DNA from: Thiopontia sp964416755
GTDB lineage: Bacteria > Pseudomonadota > Gammaproteobacteria > GCF-002020875
NCBI GenBank assembly: GCA_964416755.1
Contig: CAYQFH010000090.1
Coordinates: 1 to 10,665 of the forward strand
Length of the DNA stretch: 10,665 bases
Direction: 5' to 3'
The notes beneath the pieces were generated by a model. The model had not been told where the DNA came from, made no database searches, and saw only the letters and a program-made list of their open reading frames with translations. The translations under genes and the position numbers were made by a program. Below are positions 1 through 7,150 of this stretch, in pieces (positions within the stretch are counted from its first letter, which is position 1; each line of letters opens with the position of its first letter).

Positions 1-2
1 TG

Positions 3-578
3 GAGCGGTTGGCAGAGTCGACACCGGATCTGCTGCTGCTCGACTGGATGTTGCCTGATCTGGATGGGATTGAGGTGTTGAGAAAAGTACGCAGCCGTAA
101 ACATCTGAGTGATCTACCGGTGATTATGTTGACCGCCAAGGCGGAAGAGATGGACAAGGTGAAGGGGCTGGATGTTGGGGCAGATGACTACATGACCAAA
201 CCGGTCTCGCTCAAGGAGCTGGATGCCAGGATTCGCTCACTGCTGCGCCGTTCTCATGGGTTGAGCGATGAAGGGATACTCAAGGTGGGAACGATTGAGG
301 TGAACCCGTCACAACATCAGATTTCGGTTGAGGGTCAGCCAATCTCGGCCTCCTTGACGGAGTTCCGTCTGCTCTACTTCCTGATGAAGCGCAGAGGACA
401 GGTCTTCAGCCGTTCACAACTGCTGGACGGGGTTTGGGGAGAGAGCGTGGTGGTGGATGAGCGTACCGTGGATGTCCATATCCTGCGGCTGCGAAAACTG
501 CTCAAACCTTCGGGTTGTGATGCTTTGGTGGAGACGGTACGTGGGGTTGGATACCGTTTTTCACAAGACGGGGAATAG
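3..578 (+). CDS. phoB: Phosphate regulon response regulator PhoB, 5' end missing
   Basis: OmpR/PhoB-family response regulator that, when phosphorylated by PhoR under phosphate limitation, binds pho boxes and activates the Pho regulon in the cytoplasm. The window opens inside the receiver domain. By comparison with E. coli PhoB (229 aa, phospho-Asp54) about 40 N-terminal residues are missing, including the acidic pocket. Visible receiver features are the phosphoacceptor Asp in LLLLDWMLPD, the switch Thr in VIMLTAK and the conserved Lys in YMTKP. After a short linker comes a Trans_reg_C winged helix with LTEFRLLYFL, the recognition-helix region RTVDVHILRLRK and the terminal RGVGYRFS. These closely match PhoB rather than a generic OmpR relative. 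It runs to a TAG stop 15 bases before phoR. The frame is open to the window edge; the TTG at position 9 is an internal leucine, not the start. Confidence 0.93.
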   Translation, partial: ERLAESTPDLLLLDWMLPDLDGIEVLRKVRSRKHLSDLPVIMLTAKAEEMDKVKGLDVGADDYMTKPVSLKELDARIRSLLRRSHGLSDEGILKVGTIEVNPSQHQISVEGQPISASLTEFRLLYFLMKRRGQVFSRSQLLDGVWGESVVVDERTVDVHILRLRKLLKPSGCDALVETVRGVGYRFSQDGE

Positions 579-593
579 TGTTTAATAGTCGAC

Positions 594-1895
594 ATGAGAG
601 AGTCGATACTCCAACTCGAATCCACACGCATCGCTCTGGTGCTGTTTGTGACCCTGCTCGGTGGTCTGTTGACCGATGCCTGGTTGGTTTCACTGCTGTT
701 AGCACTGCTTGTCTATATCGGCTGGTCTCTGTACAAGTTGCAGCAATTTTATGATTGGTTGGAGGGTGGTTCGAAGGCGAGTCAGGTGCCGGACTGTGAT
801 GGAGCCTGGGAGCGCATCAGCTACCAGATCCAGCGTCAGCAGAAGAAGAGTCAGGAACGCAAAAAACGGATGTCGACCCTGCTCAAGCGTATGCAGCGCA
901 TCATCAAGGGTCTTCCTTATGCGACTGTGGTGTTGAATGGTAACAGTGAGATTGACTGGGCCAACAGACGTTCAACCCAGCTGCTGGGTATCGAGGTGGG
1001 ACGAGATCGTGGCCAGCGCATCGATAACCTGGTGCGGGTACCGAAATTGCACAAGGCGCTGGAGAAAGGGAAGGATCGAGAGATCGAGATCGACTCACCC
1101 AAAGATCAAAAGACCAAGTTGGCGCTGCAACTGCTGACCATCCATACCGATCTGAAACTGCTGATTGCGCGCGATATCAGTGAACGGGTGCATCTGAGTG
1201 AGATGCGCAAAAGTTTTATCTCCAATGCCTCTCATGAACTGCGTACACCACTGACGGTGATCTCCGGTTATCTGGAGATGTTGGGGCAGAGTGATGATCT
1301 CCCTGAATCACTGTCTCGTGTGGTGGAGTCCTCGGAAGAGCAGTCCAATCGCATGCGCAACATCATTGAGGATCTGCTGGCGCTCTCACGTCTGGAGAGT
1401 AGTGAACTGTCGGAGGATGCGATTCAGCCACTCGATATTGGAGAGGTGGTGGAGCAGCTCTGCAGAGATCAGTTGACACTATTTGACCAGGGGGAGCAGA
1501 TCGAGAAAAAGATCGATAATGGTATTGCATTGCTGGGTGTGGAGACTGAAATCGTCAGCCTCTGTTCCAATCTGATCAACAATGCGATTCGCTACAACCC
1601 GGAAGGGACACGCATTGAGGTCTCCTGGCAACGAGACAGTGGAGGCGGTGCCTGTCTCACCGTAAGAGACCATGGTGAGGGGATTGCCGAGCGCCATCTG
1701 GCTCACCTGACAGAGCGCTTTTACCGGGTGGATCAAGGGCGTTCCAGAGAGCAGGGGGGCACCGGATTGGGGCTGGCGATTGTGCTCCATATTGTTCAGC
1801 GTCATGGTGGGCAGTTGGAGGTGGAGAGTCAGGTCGGGATTGGGAGTACCTTTCGTGCCTGTTTCCCGGCAGTGCAGATTCAGGATATGCATTAG
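594..1895 (+). CDS. phoR: Phosphate regulon sensor histidine kinase PhoR
   Basis: Inner-membrane sensor kinase that phosphorylates PhoB; in the known system it senses phosphate through the Pst transporter and PhoU rather than through a periplasmic domain. The 433 residues match E. coli PhoR (431 aa). Order: two closely spaced hydrophobic segments at about residues 13-45 with almost no periplasmic loop (the PhoR/DUF3329 layout), a basic coiled segment, a PAS domain at about 100-195 (GLPYATVVLNGNSEIDWAN), HisKA with phospho-acceptor His214 in NASHELRTPL, and HATPase_c with the N box LINNAIRYNPEG, G1 box DHGEGIAERH and G2 box GGTGLGLAI. It lies directly downstream of phoB and is probably co-transcribed. 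The ATG at 594 has no good Shine-Dalgarno close by, but it is the only start upstream of the membrane segments. No phoU or pst genes follow. Confidence 0.95.
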   Translation: MRESILQLESTRIALVLFVTLLGGLLTDAWLVSLLLALLVYIGWSLYKLQQFYDWLEGGSKASQVPDCDGAWERISYQIQRQQKKSQERKKRMSTLLKRMQRIIKGLPYATVVLNGNSEIDWANRRSTQLLGIEVGRDRGQRIDNLVRVPKLHKALEKGKDREIEIDSPKDQKTKLALQLLTIHTDLKLLIARDISERVHLSEMRKSFISNASHELRTPLTVISGYLEMLGQSDDLPESLSRVVESSEEQSNRMRNIIEDLLALSRLESSELSEDAIQPLDIGEVVEQLCRDQLTLFDQGEQIEKKIDNGIALLGVETEIVSLCSNLINNAIRYNPEGTRIEVSWQRDSGGGACLTVRDHGEGIAERHLAHLTERFYRVDQGRSREQGGTGLGLAIVLHIVQRHGGQLEVESQVGIGSTFRACFPAVQIQDMH

Positions 1896-1982
1896 ATCTG
1901 CTTGAGAGAATGTGGATTCACACCTGTTGAATTCAAAATTTGGTGCTTGCGTATAGAATTCTTGGGGTAACTGGTTTTATAC

Positions 1983-1988
1983 AGGAGG
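1983..1988 (+). promoter_or_regulatory. Ribosome binding site of the DUF3179 gene
   Basis: A perfect AGGAGG lies 8 bases upstream of the ATG at 1997. It decides the start: an in-frame TTG at 1940 would give a longer protein, but that extension has no comparable site and would place 19 residues ahead of a standard signal peptide. Confidence 0.8.
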
Positions 1989-1996
1989 GCAGAAAG

Positions 1997-2929
1997 ATGG
2001 ATAGAGCAGGATTTGTCGTATTGCTATGTACTGCACTGATATCAAGCGCGTATGCAACGAGCATGAACGGTTTTGATCTTGGTAATAGTGAAATTGCTGT
2101 AGAGAAGATCTATCGTGGAGGGCCGGATCGAGATGGCATTCCCTCGATTGATCACCCCCGTTTTCTGTCATTTGCTGAAGTGGATGGAGAGATTGATGCG
2201 GATGATCCCGTGCTGGGGGTGATACTGAATGGAGTCAGTCGTGCCTATCCGGTGGCAATTCTGAATTGGCATGAGATTGTAAATGACCGGATTGGGAATG
2301 TATCAATTGCAGTCACTTACTGCCCTTTATGCGGTTCTGGTGTGGTGTTTCAGAGTGAAAATGGCATGAAACAGCGTAGTTTTGGTGTATCCGGATTGCT
2401 ATACAATAGTGACATGCTACTTTATGATCGGGAGACAGAGTCGCTCTGGTCGCAGCTTTTAGGGCGGGCAATCAGCGGTACCCAAAGAGGGACTGTGTTA
2501 CAACAGATTCCGGTGTTGCATACTGACTGGAGGCACTGGAAAGCACTGCACCCGGAAACCATGTTGCTCTCCAGAGAGACCGGTTTTTCCAGAGACTATG
2601 ATCGTGACCCCTATGCGGGTTATACCGATCAGCAAGGTACCTATTTCCCGGTAGAGCACCTTGATCGTCGTTACCATCCCAAGGAACGTGTATTGGGCGT
2701 GGAGATTGATGGACAGTTCAAGGGGTATCCCTATTCCGAGTTGTCTCAAGGTGCATCCTCTTTCCCGGATAAAGTGGGCGGAAAGTCGATCCGGATTCAT
2801 TATGATTCAGCGAGTGGAACGGCATGGGCAACAGCGATGGATGGCACACCACTGTCTACGATCTCCAGTTTCTGGTTTGCATGGATGGCTTTCCATCCTC
2901 AGAGTGCGACCTATCGCCACACCGACTGA
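1997..2929 (+). CDS. Exported DUF3179 domain-containing protein
   Basis: Predicted periplasmic or surface-exposed protein of 310 residues. An N-terminal signal peptide is seen (hydrophobic FVVLLCTALISS, probable cleavage after AYA at residue 20). The rest is one DUF3179 domain. Diagnostic segments are NGVSRAYPVAILNWHEIVND (residues 78-97), VTYCPLCGSGVVF (106-118, with Cys109 and Cys112 as a CxxC pair), SGLLYNSDMLLYDRETESLW (132-151), a second YPYSEL strand motif near 244, and the C-terminal SFWFAWMAFHP. The ends fit the family, so the gene looks intact. The biochemical role of DUF3179 is not established. The exported CxxC could be a disulfide, a redox site or a metal ligand, which is inference. 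It is separated from phoR by 101 bases and has its own strong ribosome binding site. A transcriptional link to the Pho genes is possible but not shown; no pho box was recognised upstream. Confidence 0.88.
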   Translation: MDRAGFVVLLCTALISSAYATSMNGFDLGNSEIAVEKIYRGGPDRDGIPSIDHPRFLSFAEVDGEIDADDPVLGVILNGVSRAYPVAILNWHEIVNDRIGNVSIAVTYCPLCGSGVVFQSENGMKQRSFGVSGLLYNSDMLLYDRETESLWSQLLGRAISGTQRGTVLQQIPVLHTDWRHWKALHPETMLLSRETGFSRDYDRDPYAGYTDQQGTYFPVEHLDRRYHPKERVLGVEIDGQFKGYPYSELSQGASSFPDKVGGKSIRIHYDSASGTAWATAMDGTPLSTISSFWFAWMAFHPQSATYRHTD

Positions 2930-2963
2930 ATGATAGAAATCTCCATATAAACAAGGTATTATA

Positions 2964-4370
2964 TTGTTTCTGTCTAATAAATGCAGGGAACTGGGTATCA
3001 ATACCAAGAAAATCGTTATCACCTATGGAACATTTGATATGTTCCATCAGGGGCATCTAAGACTGTTGGAACGCGCGAAAGCACTGGGCACTTATCTGAT
3101 TGTAGGGGTGACCGATGAGAATTATGACCGTTCTCGTGGCAAGCTGAATGTGATTGAGAACACGCAAACGCGTGTTGCCGCAATCGAGTCCCTGGACTTT
3201 GTTGACAAGGTCATCATCGAGAAGCACAAGAAGCAGAAAGCGGAAGACATGGTGAAATACAGTGTCGATATTTTCGCAATCGGAGATGATTGGGTCGGCA
3301 CCTTTGACTATCTCAATGAGTACACCCAGGTGGAGTATCTGCCCCGTACCAAGGGGATCTCCAGCACCTCGTTGAGAAAAGAGCACTTTGACAAGATTCA
3401 GTTGGGCATCGTCGGGCTGGGGCGAGATACCCGAGCCTTTATCGATGAGTCGGAGCATGTCCCCAACCTGAAGATCAACCGTATCTATTCCCCCGATCTT
3501 CCTGCGCTGAAGAAATTGACTCAGAACAGTAGAAGAATCAAATATGGTCATGATAATTATGATGATTTTCTCGATACAGATATCGTGGCAATCTATATCG
3601 ATACCGCACTGGAGCAGCACTATCCGCTGATCAAGCAGGCGCTGCTGGCCGGAAAGCATGTCCTCTGTGAAAGCCCGCTGGCATTGCACAAAAGTGAGTT
3701 GATCGAGCTGCTCTCGATTGCCAAACGGGAAAAGGTACTGCTGCTCTCTGCACTGAAGACCGCCTTCCTCCCCGCCTTCAACCAGCTGCTGACCGAGCTG
3801 AAGAAGGGGATCATCGGGGATATCAAGGAGGTACGGGCTACACGCACCTCGCTCTACAAGGAGAAGGACTACCCGGACACCTTCATGGCCCAGGGGGCGA
3901 CCAATATTCTCTCCTCCTACCCCTCTCTGCTGGTCAATAAAATACTCGGGGAGAGCAAGGACATTACCTTCTTCGACCAGGGGGTGGAGGGGTATGACGT
4001 CTCCAATCTGATCATCAGCAAGCACAAGGGTGGTGCAATCGGCATCTCCAACGTTGCCACCGGGATCAAGTCAGAGGGGGATGCGGTCATTTCTGGCACC
4101 AAGGGGTATGTCTATATCCCGTCGCCCTGGTGGCTGACCCGCAAGTTCCATCTCCGTTTCGAGGATGAGAACAAGAGCCAGACCTTCAGTTATGAGTTTG
4201 AGGGGTGCGGTCTGCGCTACATGATTGCCGAGTTTGCCTCCCTGATTCAGCGAGGAATCCGAAAATCCTCGATGTTGAAACCTCAAGACATGATCAGTAT
4301 CAATCGTGTGCTATTGGAATATAACGAGAGAAAGTTCAAAGAGCTGAAGAGTGCCAAACATGATTTATGA
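2964..4370 (+). CDS. Fused cytidylyltransferase-like / Gfo-Idh-MocA-type oxidoreductase protein
   Basis: Two-domain cytoplasmic protein of 468 residues. Residues about 16-140 form a TagD/GCT-type nucleotidyltransferase, with GTFDMFHQGHLRLLERAK (HxGH at 28-31) and the second signature RTKGISSTSL (128-137). Members couple CTP (sometimes ATP) to a phosphorylated alcohol. Residues about 145-460 resemble Gfo/Idh/MocA NAD(P)-dependent oxidoreductases: Rossmann start LGIVGLGRDT (147-156), then DTDIVAIYIDTALEQHYPLI, AGKHVLCESPLA (229-240) and KKGIIGDIKEV. The normal EKP motif reads ESP (236-238), so the usual catalytic lysine is Ser237, and the third Rossmann glycine is also absent. The domain may be non-catalytic or altered. 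The start is uncertain: TTG at 2964, 7 bases after AAGG, is chosen because no in-frame ATG precedes the catalytic motif, while the ATG at 2981 is out of frame. The gene overlaps the aminotransferase by 11 bases. The product is probably a nucleotide-activated precursor for the LicD protein; the substrate is unknown. Confidence 0.83.
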   Translation: MFLSNKCRELGINTKKIVITYGTFDMFHQGHLRLLERAKALGTYLIVGVTDENYDRSRGKLNVIENTQTRVAAIESLDFVDKVIIEKHKKQKAEDMVKYSVDIFAIGDDWVGTFDYLNEYTQVEYLPRTKGISSTSLRKEHFDKIQLGIVGLGRDTRAFIDESEHVPNLKINRIYSPDLPALKKLTQNSRRIKYGHDNYDDFLDTDIVAIYIDTALEQHYPLIKQALLAGKHVLCESPLALHKSELIELLSIAKREKVLLLSALKTAFLPAFNQLLTELKKGIIGDIKEVRATRTSLYKEKDYPDTFMAQGATNILSSYPSLLVNKILGESKDITFFDQGVEGYDVSNLIISKHKGGAIGISNVATGIKSEGDAVISGTKGYVYIPSPWWLTRKFHLRFEDENKSQTFSYEFEGCGLRYMIAEFASLIQRGIRKSSMLKPQDMISINRVLLEYNERKFKELKSAKHDL

Positions 4371-5439
4371 GGACTATGCCATCTTCACCCCTGGGCCGGT
4401 AAAGATGTCGGAAGAGATTCTGCAGATTGGCGCCAAACAGACCCCCTATTTCAGAAATAGTGAATTCTCCAAGGTGACCATTAATTGTGAAGAGAAGCTG
4501 TTGGAGATGGTCAATGCACCGGAAGGCTCCAAAGCACTGTTTCTGACTGCATCCGGTACCGCAGGGATGGAAGCAGCGGTGATGAATCTGCTGAACCGGA
4601 ACGACCATGCACTGGTGGTCAATGGTGGCGGCTTTGGCGCACGCTTCGTCGATATCTGCGCCACCCATGGGGTGCCACATACCGACTTCAAGGTGGTCGG
4701 CACCAATCTCTCCGATATCGATAGTCTGGCTCCAGAAGGGGATTACAGTGCGCTGGTGGTGAATGGGCATGAGACCTCGATCGGTCTGCTCTATGATCTT
4801 GATTCGATGGGTGAGTATGCGGTCAAGTACGACCTGCTGTTTGTTGTGGATGCCATCTCGATGATGGTGACTGATCCGCTCGATATGCAGCAATCAAACA
4901 TCGATGTGATCATTGCCAGTTCACAAAAGGGGCTGGCGCTGCCACCGGGACTGAGCATGGTGATCCTCTCGCCCAAGGCGCAACAAGTGCTTAACGATAT
5001 TGATTCCCTCTACTTCAACTTCAAGGACTATCTGTCCAATGGCGAGCGGGGTCAGACCCCCTACACTCCGGCAGTCACCATCATGCTGCAGTTGGAGGCG
5101 CGGTTGAATCAGATCCAAAGCCGTGGTGGGGTTGCACAGAGCATCGCCCATGCCAAAGAGGTGGCGGAGTACTTCCGGGCCAGTATCGAGCCGCTGCCGA
5201 TCAAGATCTTCACACCCTACATGCCCAATGCGATGACCGCCCTCAGCCCCACTGATGGCAAATCGGCAATGGATATCGTCAACGATATGGAGGCGCAGTA
5301 CAAGGTGATGGTCTGTCCCAATGGCGGTGCAGAGCGGGATACCGTTTTCCGGGTCTCGCATATGGGGGAAGTGACCAAAGCGTACACCGATTTGCTGATT
5401 GATTCCCTGTACGACTACTACGGGTTGACACGTCCCTGA
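4360..5439 (+). CDS. Class V PLP-dependent aminotransferase
   Basis: Fold-type I pyridoxal-phosphate aminotransferase of 359 residues, related to alanine-glyoxylate and 2-aminoethylphosphonate-pyruvate aminotransferases. Visible features, numbered from the ATG at 4360: FTPGPVKMSEEI near the N terminus, phosphate-binding TASGTAGMEA (63-72), cofactor-ring Asp164 in FVVDAIS, Schiff-base Lys190 in SSQKGLALPPG, the PYTPAV segment, and Arg331 in FRVSHMGE, which in this family binds the substrate carboxylate. All key residues are present, so it should be active. The GTG at 4351 is a possible start, but the ATG at 4360 is preceded at 8 bases by GAAGAG and overlaps the end of the fusion gene by 11 bases, indicating translational coupling. 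In this context it probably makes or uses the amino group of the molecule that is nucleotide-activated and moved by LicD. No phosphonate biosynthesis genes (PEP mutase, phosphonopyruvate decarboxylase) are in view, so a phosphonate role is not supported. Confidence 0.87.
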   Translation: MIYEDYAIFTPGPVKMSEEILQIGAKQTPYFRNSEFSKVTINCEEKLLEMVNAPEGSKALFLTASGTAGMEAAVMNLLNRNDHALVVNGGGFGARFVDICATHGVPHTDFKVVGTNLSDIDSLAPEGDYSALVVNGHETSIGLLYDLDSMGEYAVKYDLLFVVDAISMMVTDPLDMQQSNIDVIIASSQKGLALPPGLSMVILSPKAQQVLNDIDSLYFNFKDYLSNGERGQTPYTPAVTIMLQLEARLNQIQSRGGVAQSIAHAKEVAEYFRASIEPLPIKIFTPYMPNAMTALSPTDGKSAMDIVNDMEAQYKVMVCPNGGAERDTVFRVSHMGEVTKAYTDLLIDSLYDYYGLTRP

Positions 5440-6212
5440 TGATTGATCCCGGTACTTTACGTAAGGCGCAATTGATCATGTTTGACATGCTGGTCGAGTT
5501 TGACTCGCTCTGTAAAAAACACCAGCTACAGTACTGGCTTGACTCTGGTAGTCTGCTGGGGGCGGTTCGTCATCAGGGCTTTATTCCGTGGGATGATGAT
5601 ATCGACCTCTCCATGCCGCTGGAGGATTACCAGCAGTTCCTCTCCATTGTTGAGGGGGAGTTGCCGGATCAGATTTTTGTACAGAACCGGCAGACCGATC
5701 CACATTTCAAATTGGACTACACTAAGCTGCGCTCCAACCGGGCAAGCATTGTCGAGTTCCATGAGAAGGGGAGGCAGATCGATTACCACCAGGGGGTGTT
5801 TGTCGATATCTACCCGATGTTGGCAATTGAGAACAGTGCCGAAAACAAGAGCATCTATGATGAAGTGTTGGCCGATATACGGGCCGTCTCTGCAATTTGC
5901 CTGAACACACCCGATGGAAAAGATGACCCGGTAAAAAGGGCCTCACTAGTCGCTGCTTTAAGGCAGAAACACCGTGGCTGGGATGAGGCTCAATCCAAGG
6001 TAATTTATGACGGTGAGATGCCGGATGTGGCTGCCTGGTTTGATCTGGATGCAGTCTTTCCATTGGCCACGATGGAGTTTGAAGGGTTACACTTTTCTGT
6101 TCCCAATGACCCCAGCCACTACCTGGATGCGATCTACAGCTTTGACTATAGAATGCTTCCACCAGAGCATTTGCGCAAGGTTCATGCGCACAGTATCACG
6201 TTAGCTCAGTGA
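5439..6212 (+). CDS. LicD family phosphotransferase
   Basis: LicD/fukutin-type nucleotidyltransferase-fold enzyme of 257 residues. Characterised relatives transfer phosphocholine, ribitol phosphate or similar groups from a CDP-activated donor to a surface or protein glycan. The signature runs from YWLDSGSLLGAVRH (32-45) through GFIPWDDDIDLSMP (47-60), where the Asp cluster at 52-56 supplies the metal-binding catalytic acids. It is followed by KLRSNRASIVE, GVFVDIYPM (119-127) and the C-terminal substrate-side motif FEGLHFSVPNDPSHYLDAIY. The length is normal for a single-domain LicD, and no membrane segment is visible. The ATG overlaps the stop of the aminotransferase gene by one base (TGATG) with no separate Shine-Dalgarno, so translation is probably coupled. 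Being last in the cassette it is the likely transferase of the activated group made by the two upstream proteins. The glycan acceptor is not identifiable here. Confidence 0.9.
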   Translation: MIDPGTLRKAQLIMFDMLVEFDSLCKKHQLQYWLDSGSLLGAVRHQGFIPWDDDIDLSMPLEDYQQFLSIVEGELPDQIFVQNRQTDPHFKLDYTKLRSNRASIVEFHEKGRQIDYHQGVFVDIYPMLAIENSAENKSIYDEVLADIRAVSAICLNTPDGKDDPVKRASLVAALRQKHRGWDEAQSKVIYDGEMPDVAAWFDLDAVFPLATMEFEGLHFSVPNDPSHYLDAIYSFDYRMLPPEHLRKVHAHSITLAQ

Positions 6213-6220
6213 GATAAATT

Positions 6221-6234
6221 TATCGGAGACGATA
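6221..6234 (+). repeat. Small hairpin downstream of the LicD gene
   Basis: TATCG, a GAGA tetraloop-like sequence and CGATA form a perfect 5-bp stem starting 8 bases after the LicD stop. It is short, not GC-rich and not followed by a T-run, so it is not called a terminator. The remaining intergenic sequence up to 6350 is AT-rich and must hold the promoter of the sensory operon if that operon is transcribed independently, but no convincing -35/-10 pair was found. Confidence 0.3.
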
Positions 6235-6350
6235 TATTGCTGCCATTAACTCTATTGGCGCATGACTCGGCAGAGTTCAGACTTGTGATATGAACTATTT
6301 CAAAATGTTTATGTTAAGGTTTGTTCTGTCTGCTTTGTCATTGGGGTATT

Positions 6351-6358
6351 AAGGGGGG
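6351..6358 (+). promoter_or_regulatory. Ribosome binding site of the solute-binding protein gene
   Basis: The purine run AAGGGGGG lies just upstream of the ATG at 6362. It fixes this start, which also begins exactly at a standard signal peptide. The spacing is short if the whole run pairs, but pairing through AAGGGG leaves about 5 bases. Confidence 0.6.
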
Positions 6359-6361
6359 TGT

Positions 6362-7132
6362 ATGCGTTTTCTATTTCTACTTGCAGGGCTGTTCCTGATC
6401 GCATCAGCATCGGCTGTTGAAGTGGTGCATCTTACCTATGAACCGGTACACAATCCTCCACAGGCCTTGGGGGCAACCACAACCATCAACTGGAAGAAGC
6501 CGGGACTGACACTGGAGATTCTCAAGCGTGTGGAAGAACGTCTTGATGTCCGTTTTGAATTCAAGCGTCTGCCATGGAAACGTGGCCTCTACATGATAGA
6601 GCACAACCAGATGGACGGGATCTTCCATGCCAGCTACAAACCAGCCCGTGAGAAGATTGGGGTCTACCCGAAGCAGGATGGTGCAGTTGACCCTGGGCGC
6701 TCAATTTTTTATCAGTCGTATGTGCTCTATAAGCGTGCCGATTCAATAGTCGATTATGATGGTAAGGCGATTCAGGGTGTAGAGGGTGCTGTTGGCGCAG
6801 TTTCAGGCTACTCCGTTGTCAAGAAGCTGAAAAAGATGGGACATACCGTTCTGGAGACCTCTACTTTGAAGGGCAATTTCAACAAGCTGGCTACCGGAAA
6901 AATCGATGCCTTTGCCGGACTTGAGAATATGTCGGATGACTTTCTCCAGCGCAATAGCCATGCATTCCAGAATATCACCAAGGTGGAGACAAAGATTTCA
7001 AATAAACCGTACTATCTGCTTTTCTCACACGATTTCGTGAAGCGTAAACCGGAGTTGACTCAACAGATCTGGAACATGATTGCCGAGATCAAAGCTAGCG
7101 AAGCGTTCAGACAGTTGGTCTATAACTACTGA
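6362..7132 (+). CDS. Periplasmic solute-binding protein, SBP_bac_3 type
   Basis: Exported protein of 256 residues with a clear signal peptide (FLFLLAGLFLIASASA, cleavage after residue 18). The mature part resembles family 3 extracellular solute-binding proteins, which clasp amino acids or similar small polar ligands between two lobes. Matching stretches are the lobe-1 GLTLEILKRVEERLDVRFEF (48-67), the RLPWKRGLYMIEHNQMDGIF segment (69-88) with the PAREKIGVYP that usually follows (94-103), and the lobe-2 GNFNKLATGKIDAFAG (171-186). The length is typical. No permease or ATPase gene is adjacent; instead the stop is 18 bases before a membrane hybrid kinase. That suggests a sensory role, presenting ligand to the kinase's periplasmic domain, which is inference. 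The ligand cannot be predicted. A transport role with genes elsewhere remains possible. Confidence 0.85.
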   Translation: MRFLFLLAGLFLIASASAVEVVHLTYEPVHNPPQALGATTTINWKKPGLTLEILKRVEERLDVRFEFKRLPWKRGLYMIEHNQMDGIFHASYKPAREKIGVYPKQDGAVDPGRSIFYQSYVLYKRADSIVDYDGKAIQGVEGAVGAVSGYSVVKKLKKMGHTVLETSTLKGNFNKLATGKIDAFAGLENMSDDFLQRNSHAFQNITKVETKISNKPYYLLFSHDFVKRKPELTQQIWNMIAEIKASEAFRQLVYNY

Positions 7133-7150
7133 TCAACCACAGCGTTGGAG

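Noticed and set aside
1927..1936. Perfect 10-base palindrome TTGAATTCAA between phoR and the DUF3179 gene
   Set aside because: Short and AT-rich, with no second copy at operator spacing. A nearby GAATTC at 1956-1961 lacks the flanks. Not enough to call an operator.
1952..1959. Possible -10 element TATAGAAT upstream of the DUF3179 gene
   Set aside because: The only TTGA-like -35 candidate (1927-1932) is 19-21 bases away, outside normal spacing.
3057..4025. Long reverse-strand open frame (322 codons) antisense to the fusion gene
   Set aside because: It is rich in Gln, Leu and Ile runs with no recognisable domain, and it lies entirely within a forward gene carrying clear catalytic motifs. It is a codon-bias shadow.
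4336..4893. Reverse-strand open frame (185 codons) antisense to the aminotransferase
   Set aside because: Low-complexity His/Ile/Gln-rich translation with no family resemblance; the forward frame holds intact aminotransferase motifs.
4360..5439. Aminotransferase as a dedicated 2-aminoethylphosphonate-pyruvate transaminase
   Set aside because: Class V resemblance is general. No PEP mutase, phosphonopyruvate decarboxylase or phosphonatase gene is nearby, so a phosphonate-specific name is not justified.
6242..6259. Inverted repeat GCCA ... TGGC in the gap after the LicD gene
   Set aside because: Only a 4-bp stem with a 10-base loop and no T-run; not a terminator.
6326..6341. Pho box-like CTGTC ... 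TTGTCAT upstream of the solute-binding protein gene
   Set aside because: The two half-sites start 9 bases apart instead of the 11-base period of known pho boxes, and the first half matches only partly. A chance match in AT-rich DNA is likely.
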